DNA of 64,000 nucleotides from assembly GCA_963665935.1 (NCBI GenBank), contig OY762510.1:3224001-3288000 (forward strand), written 5' to 3'. This document shows positions 26,060-35,092 of this stretch, in pieces. This stretch comes from Syntrophus sp963665935. GTDB taxonomy: Bacteria; Desulfobacterota; Syntrophia; Syntrophales; Syntrophaceae. Each line of letters starts with the position of its first letter. Positions within the stretch are counted from its first letter, which is position 1. The notes below the pieces were generated by a model. The model worked only from the letters and a program-made list of their open reading frames with translations. It made no database searches and was not told the origin of the DNA. The position numbers and the translations under genes were made by a program.

Positions 26060-26818
26060 TTAGAAGATGCAGGGTGCATCGATAAAAAAAACAGGAATAT
26101 CCCACAGCTTATGGAGATGTTCGCCCAATGACTTGATGCCGAACGTTTCCGTCTGATAATGACCGCCATAAAAGATGTTCAGACCGAATTCCTGCGCAAG
26201 ATGGTAAGCACCGTGTTTAGGCTCACCCGTAATAAAGAGATCGATGCCTTCCCGCTTAAGTTCCTTGAAAAGCTCCGGATCGGTGGCAGAGCCGGCGACA
26301 ATGGCAACGGTGGAGATCCTCTCCGCACCGAACTTCAGAAAACCCTGGCAAAAGCCGATTGCCTGTTCAACTTCGGCCGCTGCTTCAGAGCGTAAGCAGG
26401 GCCGTTTGAGTCGACCCTTAACACCGATATGCCTGCCGTGGTACAGGGCGAAGGGCTCGATGCCGTCGAGATCCATTCGGCTCGCAATCATGCGGTTATG
26501 GCCGATTTCCGGATGGGCATCCAGGGGGATATGGACGGTATAGAGCGCCATATCGGCCATAATCAGATCCCGTATGCGCAGATAATGATGGTCAATAATC
26601 AACTGTTGACGCCCCCAGAACAGGCCGTGATGGACGATCAGTAGATCGCAGCCTGCCTCTGCCGCTTTGCAGATGGACTCTTGACAGGCATCAACGGCAA
26701 GACCGATCTTTTCTATCTTCTTGCTGTTCTCAACCTGAAGACCGTTTGCTGAATCATCCTGAAATGCGTCGATTTCAAAGTAGGCATCGAGATAGTCGAT
26801 GATAAACTTAAGTTCCAT
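26060..26818 (-). CDS. Nif3-like dinuclear metal centre protein
   Basis: A 252-residue Nif3/YbgI-family (DUF34) protein. The metal-binding signature is seen in LLIVHHGLFWG near residue 65 and in the later THIPLDAHPEIG-like stretch (YTVHIPLDAHP) and GGHYQTE near the C-terminus. The family forms hexameric rings with two metals per subunit; a GTP cyclohydrolase-type or metal-chaperone activity has been suggested but the role is not settled. The ATG at 26818 is chosen over an in-frame TTG four codons upstream. It lies between ricT and fbp; a perfect 7-bp hairpin sits in the gap toward fbp. Confidence 0.88.
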   Translation of the reverse strand: MELKFIIDYLDAYFEIDAFQDDSANGLQVENSKKIEKIGLAVDACQESICKAAEAGCDLLIVHHGLFWGRQQLIIDHHYLRIRDLIMADMALYTVHIPLDAHPEIGHNRMIASRMDLDGIEPFALYHGRHIGVKGRLKRPCLRSEAAAEVEQAIGFCQGFLKFGAERISTVAIVAGSATDPELFKELKREGIDLFITGEPKHGAYHLAQEFGLNIFYGGHYQTETFGIKSLGEHLHKLWDIPVFFIDAPCIF

Positions 26819-26874
26819 AATTGGCAGCAATGATTACGAATTGAATATTCAAAGATATTCAATAATGGCCGGTT

Positions 26875-27600
26875 TCAGGGCTTCTTTTCCACAGGAGGGG
26901 GATCGGCGGAGCCGGCATTTTCTTTTCGACTGTGCGAACTTTTGTCTTTTTTTCTTTCCCGATAACATTCGTATTCAAAGGAAAGACAGCACATGAGCCT
27001 GCCGCACAATCCGGAAATCTTATCCGGATTCAAGGACATGTTCTGTTCCTTGGCCATTTTTACAGAAACCCGGTCCAGATTATGAAGTAGATTGACACAG
27101 CAGACTTCCCGTCCGCAGATCCCCATTCCTTTGACGATCCTGGCCTCCTGGCGGGCTCCAATCTGTCTCAGCTCAATCTTCGTTTTGTATTTCTGGGCGA
27201 GATCCTTGACGATTTCCCTGAAATCAACCCGGTTTTCCGCTGTGAAATAAAAAATGATCTTGCTTTTATCAAAGAGGCACTCCACATCGATCAGTTTCAT
27301 AGGCAGATTCCGGATTTTGATTCTTTCCGCGCAGAAGGAGAAGCAACTTGCTTCGAGGGTTTTATTGGCGTCCCGAATGCGCAGATCTTCTTCCGTTATC
27401 TTGCGAATCACCGGTTTCAACGCGGTCTGGAGACTTTCCTCCGGTGCGGATGAGGGACTGGTGAGGACTGTCCCAATGGACATGCCGTCGTCTGTTGAGA
27501 CAATAACGAGATCACTAACCTTCAGTTCAAGGTCACCTGCATCGAAGCTGTAGATTTTCCCTTCTTTTTTAAACTTGACACCGACAATATTTTTAAACAC
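26875..27600 (-). CDS. ricT: PSP1-domain protein RicT (YaaT)
   Basis: A 241-residue protein of the PSP1/YaaT family. The conserved cysteines are all present (GICGREVCC and LCGRLMCC), as is the segment VDCLFDKSK-like (VECLFDKSKIIFYFTAENRVDFREIV). The C-terminal 25 residues are charged and low-complexity. In Bacillus the protein forms an iron-sulfur complex with RicA and RicF that affects mRNA processing; in other phyla its partners are unknown. The order tmk-holB-ricT is shared with Firmicutes, which supports the call. It is 42 nt downstream of holB. Confidence 0.88.
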   Translation of the reverse strand: MFKNIVGVKFKKEGKIYSFDAGDLELKVSDLVIVSTDDGMSIGTVLTSPSSAPEESLQTALKPVIRKITEEDLRIRDANKTLEASCFSFCAERIKIRNLPMKLIDVECLFDKSKIIFYFTAENRVDFREIVKDLAQKYKTKIELRQIGARQEARIVKGMGICGREVCCVNLLHNLDRVSVKMAKEQNMSLNPDKISGLCGRLMCCLSFEYECYRERKKDKSSHSRKENAGSADPPPVEKKP

Positions 27601-27642
27601 AGGTTAAGTCATCTCCTGAAATTTCTCCTGACGGGTTCCTGA

Positions 27643-28617
27643 CTAGATCGCGAGTTTAAACATCATAACCTCTATAGTCAAGGATTTATTCGTATTCTGC
27701 TCCAATAGACGCATTGCCTCTTCAACGGCCTGGATATTTCTTAAGAGTTCCGAGGGAGATCGTTTTTCGGCGAAAGCCGCAATCAGATTCAGTCTGTCCT
27801 GGTGCAAAAGAGATTTCCTCTCTCTCGTTTCCCGGTAGAAGAGTACATCCCTGAAAAAAGTCTTCAGAATGTCCAGCTTATCCAGAATGTCCTTCTTGTC
27901 ATCGTTTAAAAAACGGATAAAAGACAGTCGCTGGAGGGGTTGATCCGGATGAATTTTGGCAAGATGATCGAGGCATTCATCTTTCAGCGTGAGAAAGGAT
28001 TCGCGATTCAGCTCCAGGGCCTTGCCCACGCTGCCGCCGGAAGCGGCCGCCAGCAGCCGTGCTTGAGATTCCTCCAGAGAAAACCGTTCACAAAGCAAAC
28101 TTGCCACGATATCCTGGGGAAGTGGATGAAAGCGAATCTGCTGACACCGTGAAAGGATCGTCTGCGGAAGAGAGTAGGGGCGGGTCGTGATGAGAATCAG
28201 AATATTGGCTGCTGAAGGTTCCTCCAGGGTTTTCAGCAGGGCGTTGGCCGCTGCATTGTTCAGCCTGTCCGCGTCCAAAAGGATGATTATCCGTTTGCGA
28301 CCTTCCATCGGCTTGAATTTCATTCGTTCCTGGAGATTTTTGACGGCGTCGATCCGGATGAAGGCGCCTTGTGCTTCTACCGTCTCAATGTCCGGATGGT
28401 TCTTGTGATCGGTCTTGATGCAGGAAAGGCAGGCGTCACAAGCATCGAAGCCCCCCTGAAGACAGTTTAGCGTCTTGGCGAAGGTCAATGCTAGGGTGCG
28501 TTTCCCGATGCCATCCATTCCATGAAAAAGATAGGCGTGGGCGAGACGGTCCCTCCGAAGGGCATTCTGCAGGGTTTCGACGGGCGTCCGGTGGCCAAGA
28601 ACATCCTTAAATGACAT
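27643..28617 (-). CDS. holB: DNA polymerase III delta prime subunit
   Basis: A 324-residue AAA+ clamp-loader subunit. The P-loop region is HGMDGIGKRT (32-41), the zinc-binding cysteines are C-x8-C-x2-C-x2-C in the 50-70 region (CLQGGFDACDACLSC), and the sensor segments LLKTLEEPS and TTRPYSLPQTILSRCQ carry the SRC motif. It helps load the sliding clamp. The P-loop has the modified GKR, usual for delta prime, which does not hydrolyse ATP well. It follows tmk by 13 nt and precedes ricT. Confidence 0.92.
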   Translation of the reverse strand: MSFKDVLGHRTPVETLQNALRRDRLAHAYLFHGMDGIGKRTLALTFAKTLNCLQGGFDACDACLSCIKTDHKNHPDIETVEAQGAFIRIDAVKNLQERMKFKPMEGRKRIIILLDADRLNNAAANALLKTLEEPSAANILILITTRPYSLPQTILSRCQQIRFHPLPQDIVASLLCERFSLEESQARLLAAASGGSVGKALELNRESFLTLKDECLDHLAKIHPDQPLQRLSFIRFLNDDKKDILDKLDILKTFFRDVLFYRETRERKSLLHQDRLNLIAAFAEKRSPSELLRNIQAVEEAMRLLEQNTNKSLTIEVMMFKLAI

Positions 28618-28630
28618 GGACCTTCCTTAC

Positions 28631-29278
28631 TCAGCTGTGCTGACTCCGGAAAATGCTGAGGTGGCGGCATACCTCCCGGGAAATTGAAGCAATATCCGCA
28701 TCCGCGTTAAGAACACGAAACCGATCCGGTTCCTGACGGGCCAGGGAAAGATATCCCTCCCGGATCTTTTGATGAAACTTCAGTCCCTCCTGTTCGAAGC
28801 GATCTTCCCGTGCATTTTCCGGGATGCAGGTCATGCGCTGCATCGCCCGGCGAAGTCCTTTTTCCGCCGGCAGATCGAAAAGTAAGGTCAAATCCGGTTT
28901 CAGGGAAGAAGTGGCGAAATCATCGAGTTGACGAATCCATGTCGTCTCGATCCCCCGGGCGATACCCTGATAAACCATCGTGGCGTCGGAAAAGCGGTCG
29001 CACAGTATCCACTCCCCCCGATCCAGAGCGGGACGGAGAACTTCGCGGATATGCTGAGCCCGTGCGGCCAGAAAGAGCAAAATTTCCGCTTCTGCACAGA
29101 TCTCAAAGGACCCCCGGTTCAAAAGCAGTTTCCGGATCTTTTTACCCAGTGGCGTACCACCCGGTTCTTCCGTCGTCAGAACGTGAACTTTCGATTTACG
29201 AAGAAATTGTGCGGCCAATTTCAGCTGGGTGGTCTTTCCGCACCCTTCAATGCCTTCAAAGGAAATAAGAAATGACAT
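28631..29278 (-). CDS. tmk: Thymidylate kinase
   Basis: A 215-residue P-loop kinase that makes dTDP from dTMP. The P-loop is FEGIEGCGKTTQ (7-18), the DRF motif is CDRFSDATMVYQG, the lid has the arginine-rich stretch after LLFDLPAEKGLRRAMQR, and the C-terminal helices are standard. The start ATG sits just downstream of the terminator of the ferredoxin gene. A TTEEPGG motif near residue 40 marks the dTMP-binding loop. It forms an operon with holB and ricT. Confidence 0.95.
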   Translation of the reverse strand: MSFLISFEGIEGCGKTTQLKLAAQFLRKSKVHVLTTEEPGGTPLGKKIRKLLLNRGSFEICAEAEILLFLAARAQHIREVLRPALDRGEWILCDRFSDATMVYQGIARGIETTWIRQLDDFATSSLKPDLTLLFDLPAEKGLRRAMQRMTCIPENAREDRFEQEGLKFHQKIREGYLSLARQEPDRFRVLNADADIASISREVCRHLSIFRSQHS

Positions 29279-29292
29279 AATGATTTATAAAC

Positions 29293-29345
29293 AAAAAAGG
29301 GGGACCACTTCCGCACATTTAGCTGTGAAGTGGTTTCCCCCTTTT
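29293..29345 (-). terminator. Intrinsic terminator after the ferredoxin gene
   Basis: On the minus strand, GGGGG plus ACCACTTC and its complement form a long stem (about 13 bp, two-base bulge) directly followed by a run of T. It lies between the ferredoxin gene and tmk, so ferredoxin is transcribed apart from the replication genes. Confidence 0.8.
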
Positions 29346-29362
29346 GAGCGAGTTTTGAAAAC

Positions 29363-29542
29363 TTACTTTCCTTCGCCGGGTACGATCGCTTCCGCCGGGC
29401 ACTGTTCTGCGCAAGTTCCACAATCGGTGCAGAGATTGGGATCGATTACATACTTGTCATCTCCTTCACTGATCGCACCAACCGGGCACTCATCCTGACA
29501 GGAACCACAAGCCAAACACTCGTCGGTAATTACGTAAGCCAT
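29363..29542 (-). CDS. Small ferredoxin with two 4Fe-4S clusters
   Basis: A 59-residue protein, shorter than most gene-finder cut-offs. Two cluster motifs are complete: CLACGSCQDECP and CTDCGTCAEQCP, each CxxCxxCxxxCP, so it should carry two 4Fe-4S clusters. Sequence starts MAYVITDEC and ends EAIVPGEGK. The AAGGAGAT upstream of the ATG is ideal. It is a low-potential electron carrier typical of clostridial-type and deltaproteobacterial anaerobes. It has its own terminator and is likely to be an independent unit; electron partners cannot be inferred from the neighbours. Confidence 0.93.
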   Translation of the reverse strand: MAYVITDECLACGSCQDECPVGAISEGDDKYVIDPNLCTDCGTCAEQCPAEAIVPGEGK

Positions 29543-29627
29543 AATTCTATCTCCTTTTTAATTTTTGTTTCATTTTATTTCATGATCCATATTCCCGCAC
29601 CGGAAACGGGTCATGTTATGATCTTTT

Positions 29628-29849
29628 TCAGATCGATACCACTTCCTTGACGGCAGCGATTTTCTCTTTCAGAATCTTTTCGATCCCCATCTTCAATGTC
29701 ATCTGAGACATGGGGCATCCCTTGCAGGCGCCGACAAGGCGAACCTTGACCACGCCGTCCTCGCTGACATCGACCAGTTCTACATCGCCTCCATCAGCCT
29801 TAAGTCCGGGTCTTATCTGATTCAGAACTTCCTGTACTTTATCTTTCAT
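29628..29849 (-). CDS. NifU-like C-terminal domain iron-sulfur protein
   Basis: A 73-residue stand-alone Nfu/NifU C-terminal domain, with the start NQIRPGLKADGGDVEL and the cluster-holding CxxC in GACKGCPMS. Such proteins carry a 4Fe-4S cluster and pass it to apoproteins. GAGAGG lies 9 nt before the ATG. It is just upstream of the ferredoxin gene and might mature its clusters; that link is inferred from position only. Confidence 0.9.
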   Translation of the reverse strand: MKDKVQEVLNQIRPGLKADGGDVELVDVSEDGVVKVRLVGACKGCPMSQMTLKMGIEKILKEKIAAVKEVVSI

Positions 29850-29933
29850 GCCTGTGACCTCTCTTTTTCAAGATAATCATTGGATTTACGGATGAATCTG
29901 AAAGCGACGATCCGTCCGGCAATCCCGTAAAGA

Positions 29934-30524
29934 TTAATGAGGCATCTCGGCGATCATCTCCTTGACGAGCGCCTTGGCCACATCCGGCAGATCCGGTTTG
30001 ATCAGCAGATACTTGTCTGCCCTGGAATGGCCGGCTTTCCAAAGGACTTTGCCCGTGGCGGTGTCGACCATTTTGATTCCCATTTCGACCTTTGCTACTT
30101 TGTCCGTCTCCATTGTTGTATAGTTCCAGTAGTCGACCGATACAACAAGGAAGGCGTCAACCCCGCACAACTCTCCAATTCTTGTGCTGAGCTGCGGATC
30201 GGAAAAATTGACGGCCTTGAACTTGGCGGCGTAATCGACCACCACCTTCCGAAGTTCTTCATTTGCCTGAAATTGGCGATTGATCTCACCCCCGGACACG
30301 ACATTGGAAAACCAGCCCTTTTCCATTAAGACCCCGGCGACAATCTGATCAATGGCACCTCTGGCCTCTTCATAGGGTCCCACATCGACGGGGAGAACCC
30401 CTATTCTCTTCGGGTGAAAATTCTTGGCTTCCGGGTCCACCTGGGAATAACGCAATCCGCCACAAGCTGTAAGAACCAGGATCAGGAATGCGGCTAGGAT
30501 GATGTAGCGTATTGGTCTTTTCAC
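29934..30524 (-). CDS. Putative lipoprotein (GNA1162/LpoB-like type)
   Basis: A 196-residue lipoprotein: signal peptide, lipobox LTAC with Cys21, then an alpha/beta domain. The segment KRIGVLPVDVGPYEEARGAIDQIVAGVLMEKGWF and the motifs VDAFLVVSVDYWNY and ATGKVLWKAGHSRAD look like the CsgG/LpoB-like or GNA1162-like lipoproteins, which localise to the outer membrane or support secretion and cell-wall synthesis. The similarity is by pattern only. It lies 42 nt downstream of ispH-ubiA. No gene partner is visible, so the role is open. Confidence 0.65.
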   Translation of the reverse strand: MKRPIRYIILAAFLILVLTACGGLRYSQVDPEAKNFHPKRIGVLPVDVGPYEEARGAIDQIVAGVLMEKGWFSNVVSGGEINRQFQANEELRKVVVDYAAKFKAVNFSDPQLSTRIGELCGVDAFLVVSVDYWNYTTMETDKVAKVEMGIKMVDTATGKVLWKAGHSRADKYLLIKPDLPDVAKALVKEMIAEMPH

Positions 30525-30566
30525 AAGAACCTCATATAGAGACAGGGTTCGCTTCGTCCTTTTAGA

Positions 30567-32300
30567 TCAGGCCAGCGTATAAAACCACAGAATGGAGCAT
30601 AACCCGGCGATAACATAGCTGGTTTCCAGAAGTCCTTCGAGGACCACCCCTGAAAACGACGCCCTTCTATCACAAAGTTGGAAACAAATCCATATATAAA
30701 ATAAATTAATAAAGAGGACCCATGCCAGCGAGGATGCCCAGCGGAAATAGGCACTGGACAGCAGAATGGTCCCTAGAATGAAGGAGAGAACGATCAGGAG
30801 AATCTGAGTTTTCGGCTTGCCGATCAGCACGGGGATGGTTTCCTTGCCGATCAGCCTGTCACTCTGAATATCCAGGATATCTGAAAGGGAGGAGCGGATA
30901 AAAACCAGGCCTAAGGTGAAAAGAAAAGCGATGATCATTCCGGGGGAGAAAAAGGATCGCCCATCCAAAGCAGGCATGACGGCAACGACCGTCGCCCAGG
31001 CCAGGGCCATGGAGATGTTCTTTGATCCGGGTAGATCCTTTACGCTGCGGTAACGCCATTTTTCGGGGAATATCGGTAAATTATAGAGCACTCCCAGAGC
31101 CGAAATGAAGAAGAGCAGCAGAAAGGCCTGAAGTCCCTGACTCATGGCGATGCCCAGACCGGCAAACAGGGACAGGATGGCTCCGGAGAGGTAAAAGTAT
31201 TCATGCTTCAGGTAGGATTCTTCCCGGAAGGAACCGATGCTGCATTTCCTTCGGTTGACAAACCGGTTGAAGGTATGCATGGCATGGACATAAAGGGCGG
31301 TAAGAAGAAGAAAGAGGATATTGACCGGGACGCGCTCCAGGAGCATGGCCGTCAGGGACAGACAGGCAGCCCCGAGGGCGGAATAGAGATCGGTACGGAC
31401 CGCCAGACTCCAGAGTTTAAAGAGTCCCTGACCTCGCCGTTTTTTTTTCCGCTGCTGTTCCGCGATGCGATCAACGACCCGGGAAAGGATCCAGTTTGGC
31501 GTGGACGCCCCGGCAGAAAGACCGATGCGATCATAGTTGGCAAGGGTCTCCTCATTCAGCTCGTCTGCCGTTTCGATGTGAAAGGTCGGCGTCCCCCGCA
31601 GGGAGGACAGGGCGGCCAGACGTCGAGTGTTGGCGCTGTTCCTGCCACCGACGATCACCATGGCGTCCATCTGGGAGGCCAGTTCCTGAACCTCGGACTG
31701 ACGTCTTTCCGTGGAATCACAGATCGTGTTGAAAACGATGGTTTCCGGAAATCTTTCACGGATCCGGCGGCATATGGTCTCGTATTCTTCAACACTCTGG
31801 GTGGTCTGGGCGACAACACAGACTTTTCCCAGCTCAGGGAGACCGTCCACATCCGAGCAGCTGCCGATAACCCGGCCGCGGTTGCCGGCATGGCCAAGAA
31901 GGCCGTTGACTTCGGGATGATCCCCGTCGCCGACGATCAGAATGGCATAATCCTGGGCGGCGTGTTTGCGGATGATCGCCTGAACGTGGGCGACTTTCGG
32001 GCAGGTTGCATCGATGATCCGGAGACCTTTTTTACGGATCTTCCGCCGCTCGACCGGGGAAATGCCGTGGGCCCGGATCACAATGGCAGCCTGGCCTTCG
32101 GAAGCGGGGATGGAATCAAGGTCGCCAACGGGGACAATGCCTCTTTCCCGCAGGAAGTCCACGGTTTGAGGATTGTGAATCAACGGGCCATAGGTATAAA
32201 TCTTTTCCATGCCTTTATGGCGAGCGATATTGAGCACCATGTCGACTGCGCGCCTGACGCCCATGCAGAAGCCGGCCGTGTTTGCAATAAGGACGCTCAT
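30567..32300 (-). CDS. ispH: IspH (HMB-PP reductase) fused to UbiA-like prenyltransferase domain
   Basis: A 577-residue fusion. Residues 1-285 are a complete IspH: iron-sulfur ligands C12 (GFCMGVRRAV), C100 (DATCPKV) and C194 (NTICDSTERRQ), plus HGDxxHPE-like DGDHPEV and the late GLSAGASTPNW. It makes IPP and DMAPP from HMB-PP. After a basic linker (285-292) about 280 residues with eight or nine membrane helices follow. They look like the UbiA superfamily, with second Asp motif D474-xx-D477-xxx-D481 followed by GKETIPVLIG. The first Asp motif (NDxxDxxxD) is degenerate (NRFVNRR, about 345-351). The start overlaps the tlyA stop by 4 nt. The fusion suggests coupling of isoprenoid supply to a prenylated membrane product; the acceptor is unknown. 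Confidence 0.85.
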   Translation of the reverse strand: MSVLIANTAGFCMGVRRAVDMVLNIARHKGMEKIYTYGPLIHNPQTVDFLRERGIVPVGDLDSIPASEGQAAIVIRAHGISPVERRKIRKKGLRIIDATCPKVAHVQAIIRKHAAQDYAILIVGDGDHPEVNGLLGHAGNRGRVIGSCSDVDGLPELGKVCVVAQTTQSVEEYETICRRIRERFPETIVFNTICDSTERRQSEVQELASQMDAMVIVGGRNSANTRRLAALSSLRGTPTFHIETADELNEETLANYDRIGLSAGASTPNWILSRVVDRIAEQQRKKKRRGQGLFKLWSLAVRTDLYSALGAACLSLTAMLLERVPVNILFLLLTALYVHAMHTFNRFVNRRKCSIGSFREESYLKHEYFYLSGAILSLFAGLGIAMSQGLQAFLLLFFISALGVLYNLPIFPEKWRYRSVKDLPGSKNISMALAWATVVAVMPALDGRSFFSPGMIIAFLFTLGLVFIRSSLSDILDIQSDRLIGKETIPVLIGKPKTQILLIVLSFILGTILLSSAYFRWASSLAWVLFINLFYIWICFQLCDRRASFSGVVLEGLLETSYVIAGLCSILWFYTLA

Positions 32301-33064
32301 GACAATTCCACCGGCAACCGGGCGTAAATAAAAAACTCTCTGTTCCCCTTGGGACCCAGAAGGGGAGATGCCTCCGTACCGATGACCTCCAGTCCCGAAT
32401 TCCGCAGAAAGAGGGCCATGTCCTCCAGAACGGTCTGGTGAAGTTCCGGCTGTCGGACGACACCGCCTTTCCCCACCTGGCCCTTTCCCACTTCAAACTG
32501 AGGTTTAATCAAGGCAAGGAGCAACCCGCCCTTTTTTAAAAATTTCACCGCGGCAGGAATGACCAGCTTCAGCGAGATAAAGGAGGCATCGATGGTCAGC
32601 AGATCCACTGGGGTGTCCATCCCCGTGCCGTCGTAAAACCGGATATTCGTCCTTTCAATAGAGGTAACCCGCGGATCGATTCGCAGTTTCCAGGCCAGCT
32701 GGCCATAACCCACATCGAGGGCATAGACATGACGGGCGCCCTTCTGCAGGAGGCAGTCGGTAAATCCCCCTGTGGATGCTCCGACGTCCAGCACGACCAG
32801 ATCCCGGACATCGATTTCAAAGGCTTCCAAGGCTCCCTCAAGCTTCTGTCCACCGCGGCTTACAAAGGGAGAATCCTTTCCCTTGATCCGGATGAGGGCC
32901 AGGGGAGAGACGAGCATGCCAGCCTTATCCGCGGATTTTTCATCCACAAGAACCTCACCGGCAAGAATCAAGGCCCGGGCCCGTTCCCGGCTTGTAGTAA
33001 GACCCGACGTCACCAGGAGCTGATCCAGGCGTATTTTCGGTATTTTCTCTGCTTTCGCGCTCAT
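32297..33064 (-). CDS. tlyA: TlyA-family rRNA 2'-O-methyltransferase
   Basis: A 255-residue protein (268 from an upstream in-frame TTG at 33103 that has GAGG ahead). An N-terminal S4 RNA-binding domain (KIRLDQLLV, RARALILAGEVLV) is followed by an FtsJ-like methyltransferase domain: SAM motif LDVGASTGGFTDCLL and the catalytic-type K in LALIKPQFE plus a K-D-K-E-like arrangement. TlyA methylates ribose in 16S and 23S rRNA in actinobacteria; in other bacteria its role is less studied, and haemolysis is not implied. It sits between dxs and ispH, a common arrangement in this lineage and in others. Confidence 0.9.
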   Translation of the reverse strand: MSAKAEKIPKIRLDQLLVTSGLTTSRERARALILAGEVLVDEKSADKAGMLVSPLALIRIKGKDSPFVSRGGQKLEGALEAFEIDVRDLVVLDVGASTGGFTDCLLQKGARHVYALDVGYGQLAWKLRIDPRVTSIERTNIRFYDGTGMDTPVDLLTIDASFISLKLVIPAAVKFLKKGGLLLALIKPQFEVGKGQVGKGGVVRQPELHQTVLEDMALFLRNSGLEVIGTEASPLLGPKGNREFFIYARLPVELS

Positions 33065-33112
33065 GTCGGCAGGTCCCTGGTCATTGTGGACAAGAATATT
33101 CAAGGAAGGACC

Positions 33113-35035
33113 TCAAGGCGTCTCGATGTCTCTTCTCGCCATCATGGCCGAAACGGTTGAAAGAATGCCTCTCTCATCAATTCCATAGAGGTTGCGCAAT
33201 TCGGCCTGCGTGGCATGCTGGGCGAACTCGTCCCGGACACCGAGTCTTTTGACACGGATATCACGGAGATTGTGTTCTTCAAAAAATTCCAGGACGGCGC
33301 TGCCGAACCCACCCATTAAAACATTTTCCTCAACCGTCAGAATGTTCTTAAAGGAACGGGCAAGGTTGCAAAGAAGGGAACCATCCAGGGGTTTGACGAA
33401 TCGGGCATTGATCACTGCTGCGGAGATTCCTTCCTCCCTGAGCTGTTCGGCGGCCCGGAGGGATGGGTAGACCGTCGAGCCGATGGCGAGAATCGCGAGA
33501 TCCGTTCCCTCGGAAAGCACTTCCCCCTTGCCGATTTCCAGGGCCATTGGCTCATCATCCGGCGGAACGCCGATGCCGCTTCCCCGAGGATACCGGATGG
33601 CGACGGGTTGACCACAGGAGACTGCGGAAAAAAGCATCGACTGCAACTCATTTTCGTCCTTCGGGGCCATGACGATCAGATTCGGGATGGACCGGAGAAA
33701 AGCGAGATCAAAGAGCCCATGGTGGGTCGGGCCGTCTTCCCCGACAAAACCGGACCGGTCCAGGGCAAACACCACGGGGAGATTTTGCAGGCAGACATCG
33801 TGGAGGATCTGGTCATAGGCCCGCTGCAGAAAGCTCGAATAGATGGCCACAACGGGAATCATCCCTTCGACTGCCAGCCCGGCGGCAAAGGTCACGCCGT
33901 GCTGTTCCGCGATGCCCACGTCGAAAAAGCGGTCAGGAAATTCTCCGGCAAAGGCGTTCAGTCCCGTTCCTTCGCACATGGCGGCGGTAATGGCCACGAT
34001 TCGGGGATTCTTTCTGGCCAGTTGAACGAGGGTCTGGCCGAAGACCTGCGTATAGGAGGGCGCCGCCGGGGGCTTCCCGGCGGTCTTTGCCCCTCCTGTT
34101 TCCGGGTAAAAAGGGCCGATCCCATGAAAGCGCAAAGGCTCGGCTTCCGCAAATTCGTAGCCCTTGCCTTTCCTGGTGATGACATGGACCAGAACGGGAC
34201 CCTCCATATTGCGGACATTTTCAAGGTTTCGAATCAGGTGATCGAGACGGTGGCCATCCAGGGGGCCCACATAAGTGAAGCCCAGGTCTTCAAAGAGCGC
34301 CCCCGGGACGATGAGAGCCTTCAGGGATTCTTCCGCTCGTTTTGAAAATTCCAGAACCTGTTCACCGATGGAGGGTATCGTTTTCAGGAAATTCTTGATG
34401 TCCTTTCGGATCTTCTTGACGGTCTGACCCGTCATGACAGAGTTGAGATAGCTGGATAAAGCCCCCACGTTGGGCGAGATGGACATCTCGTTATCGTTGA
34501 GGATGATGATGAGGTCCTTCTTGCGGTCACCCGACCAGTTCAATCCTTCAAAGGACAATCCCGCCGTCATGGACCCATCGCCGATGATGGCCACAACCTT
34601 GAAATCCTCCTTTTTCAGATCCCGGGCCTCGAGAATGCCCGAGGCGGCGGAAATGGAGGTGCTGCTGTGTCCGACATTAAAGACATCATAGGGACTCTCT
34701 TCCCGCTTCGGAAAGCCGCTGATCCCTCCCTTCTGGCGAAGGGTGAAGAAGCGGTCCGCCCGCCCCGTAATCAGTTTGTGGGCATAGGCCTGGTGTCCCA
34801 CATCCCAGATGATCTTGTCCTGCGGGGTATTGAAGACCTTGTGCACGGCCAGGGTCAGTTCGACGGCTCCCAGGGATGAGGCCAGGTGGCCGCCCGTCCG
34901 GGAGACCGTTTCGATGATGGTGGCGCGAAGATCTTCCGCCAGAGCCGTCAGCTCTTCGTTGTTCAGTTTCCGGATGCCTTCGGGATATAAAATCCGGTTG
35001 AGAACGCTTCCGGAACTCCTCTTTGCAGGGTTCAT
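33113..35035 (-). CDS. dxs: 1-deoxy-D-xylulose-5-phosphate synthase
   Basis: A 640-residue transketolase-type enzyme joining pyruvate and glyceraldehyde 3-phosphate, the first step of the MEP isoprenoid pathway. The TPP-binding motif is GDGSMTAG...NDNEMS near 155-190, the catalytic segment DVGHQAYAHKLITGR is near 80, and the second Pyr domain has FDVGIAEQHGVTFAAGLA and YSSFLQRAYDQILHDVCLQ. The length is standard. With ispA upstream and ispH downstream it forms an isoprenoid cluster on the minus strand. Confidence 0.97.
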   Translation of the reverse strand: MNPAKRSSGSVLNRILYPEGIRKLNNEELTALAEDLRATIIETVSRTGGHLASSLGAVELTLAVHKVFNTPQDKIIWDVGHQAYAHKLITGRADRFFTLRQKGGISGFPKREESPYDVFNVGHSSTSISAASGILEARDLKKEDFKVVAIIGDGSMTAGLSFEGLNWSGDRKKDLIIILNDNEMSISPNVGALSSYLNSVMTGQTVKKIRKDIKNFLKTIPSIGEQVLEFSKRAEESLKALIVPGALFEDLGFTYVGPLDGHRLDHLIRNLENVRNMEGPVLVHVITRKGKGYEFAEAEPLRFHGIGPFYPETGGAKTAGKPPAAPSYTQVFGQTLVQLARKNPRIVAITAAMCEGTGLNAFAGEFPDRFFDVGIAEQHGVTFAAGLAVEGMIPVVAIYSSFLQRAYDQILHDVCLQNLPVVFALDRSGFVGEDGPTHHGLFDLAFLRSIPNLIVMAPKDENELQSMLFSAVSCGQPVAIRYPRGSGIGVPPDDEPMALEIGKGEVLSEGTDLAILAIGSTVYPSLRAAEQLREEGISAAVINARFVKPLDGSLLCNLARSFKNILTVEENVLMGGFGSAVLEFFEEHNLRDIRVKRLGVRDEFAQHATQAELRNLYGIDERGILSTVSAMMARRDIETP

Positions 35036-35092
35036 AAGGTTGAAGTAAATTCGTCCTATTCTGTTAACGAGAGATTCGTCTATTTGTGAATT

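Noticed and set aside
31203..32327. Long plus-strand ORF (374 codons) opposite ispH-ubiA
   Set aside because: It is antisense to a gene with intact catalytic motifs, has a low-complexity, Gly/Asp/Arg-rich translation with no domain, and no ribosome-binding site. It is a consequence of GC-rich codon use on the real strand.
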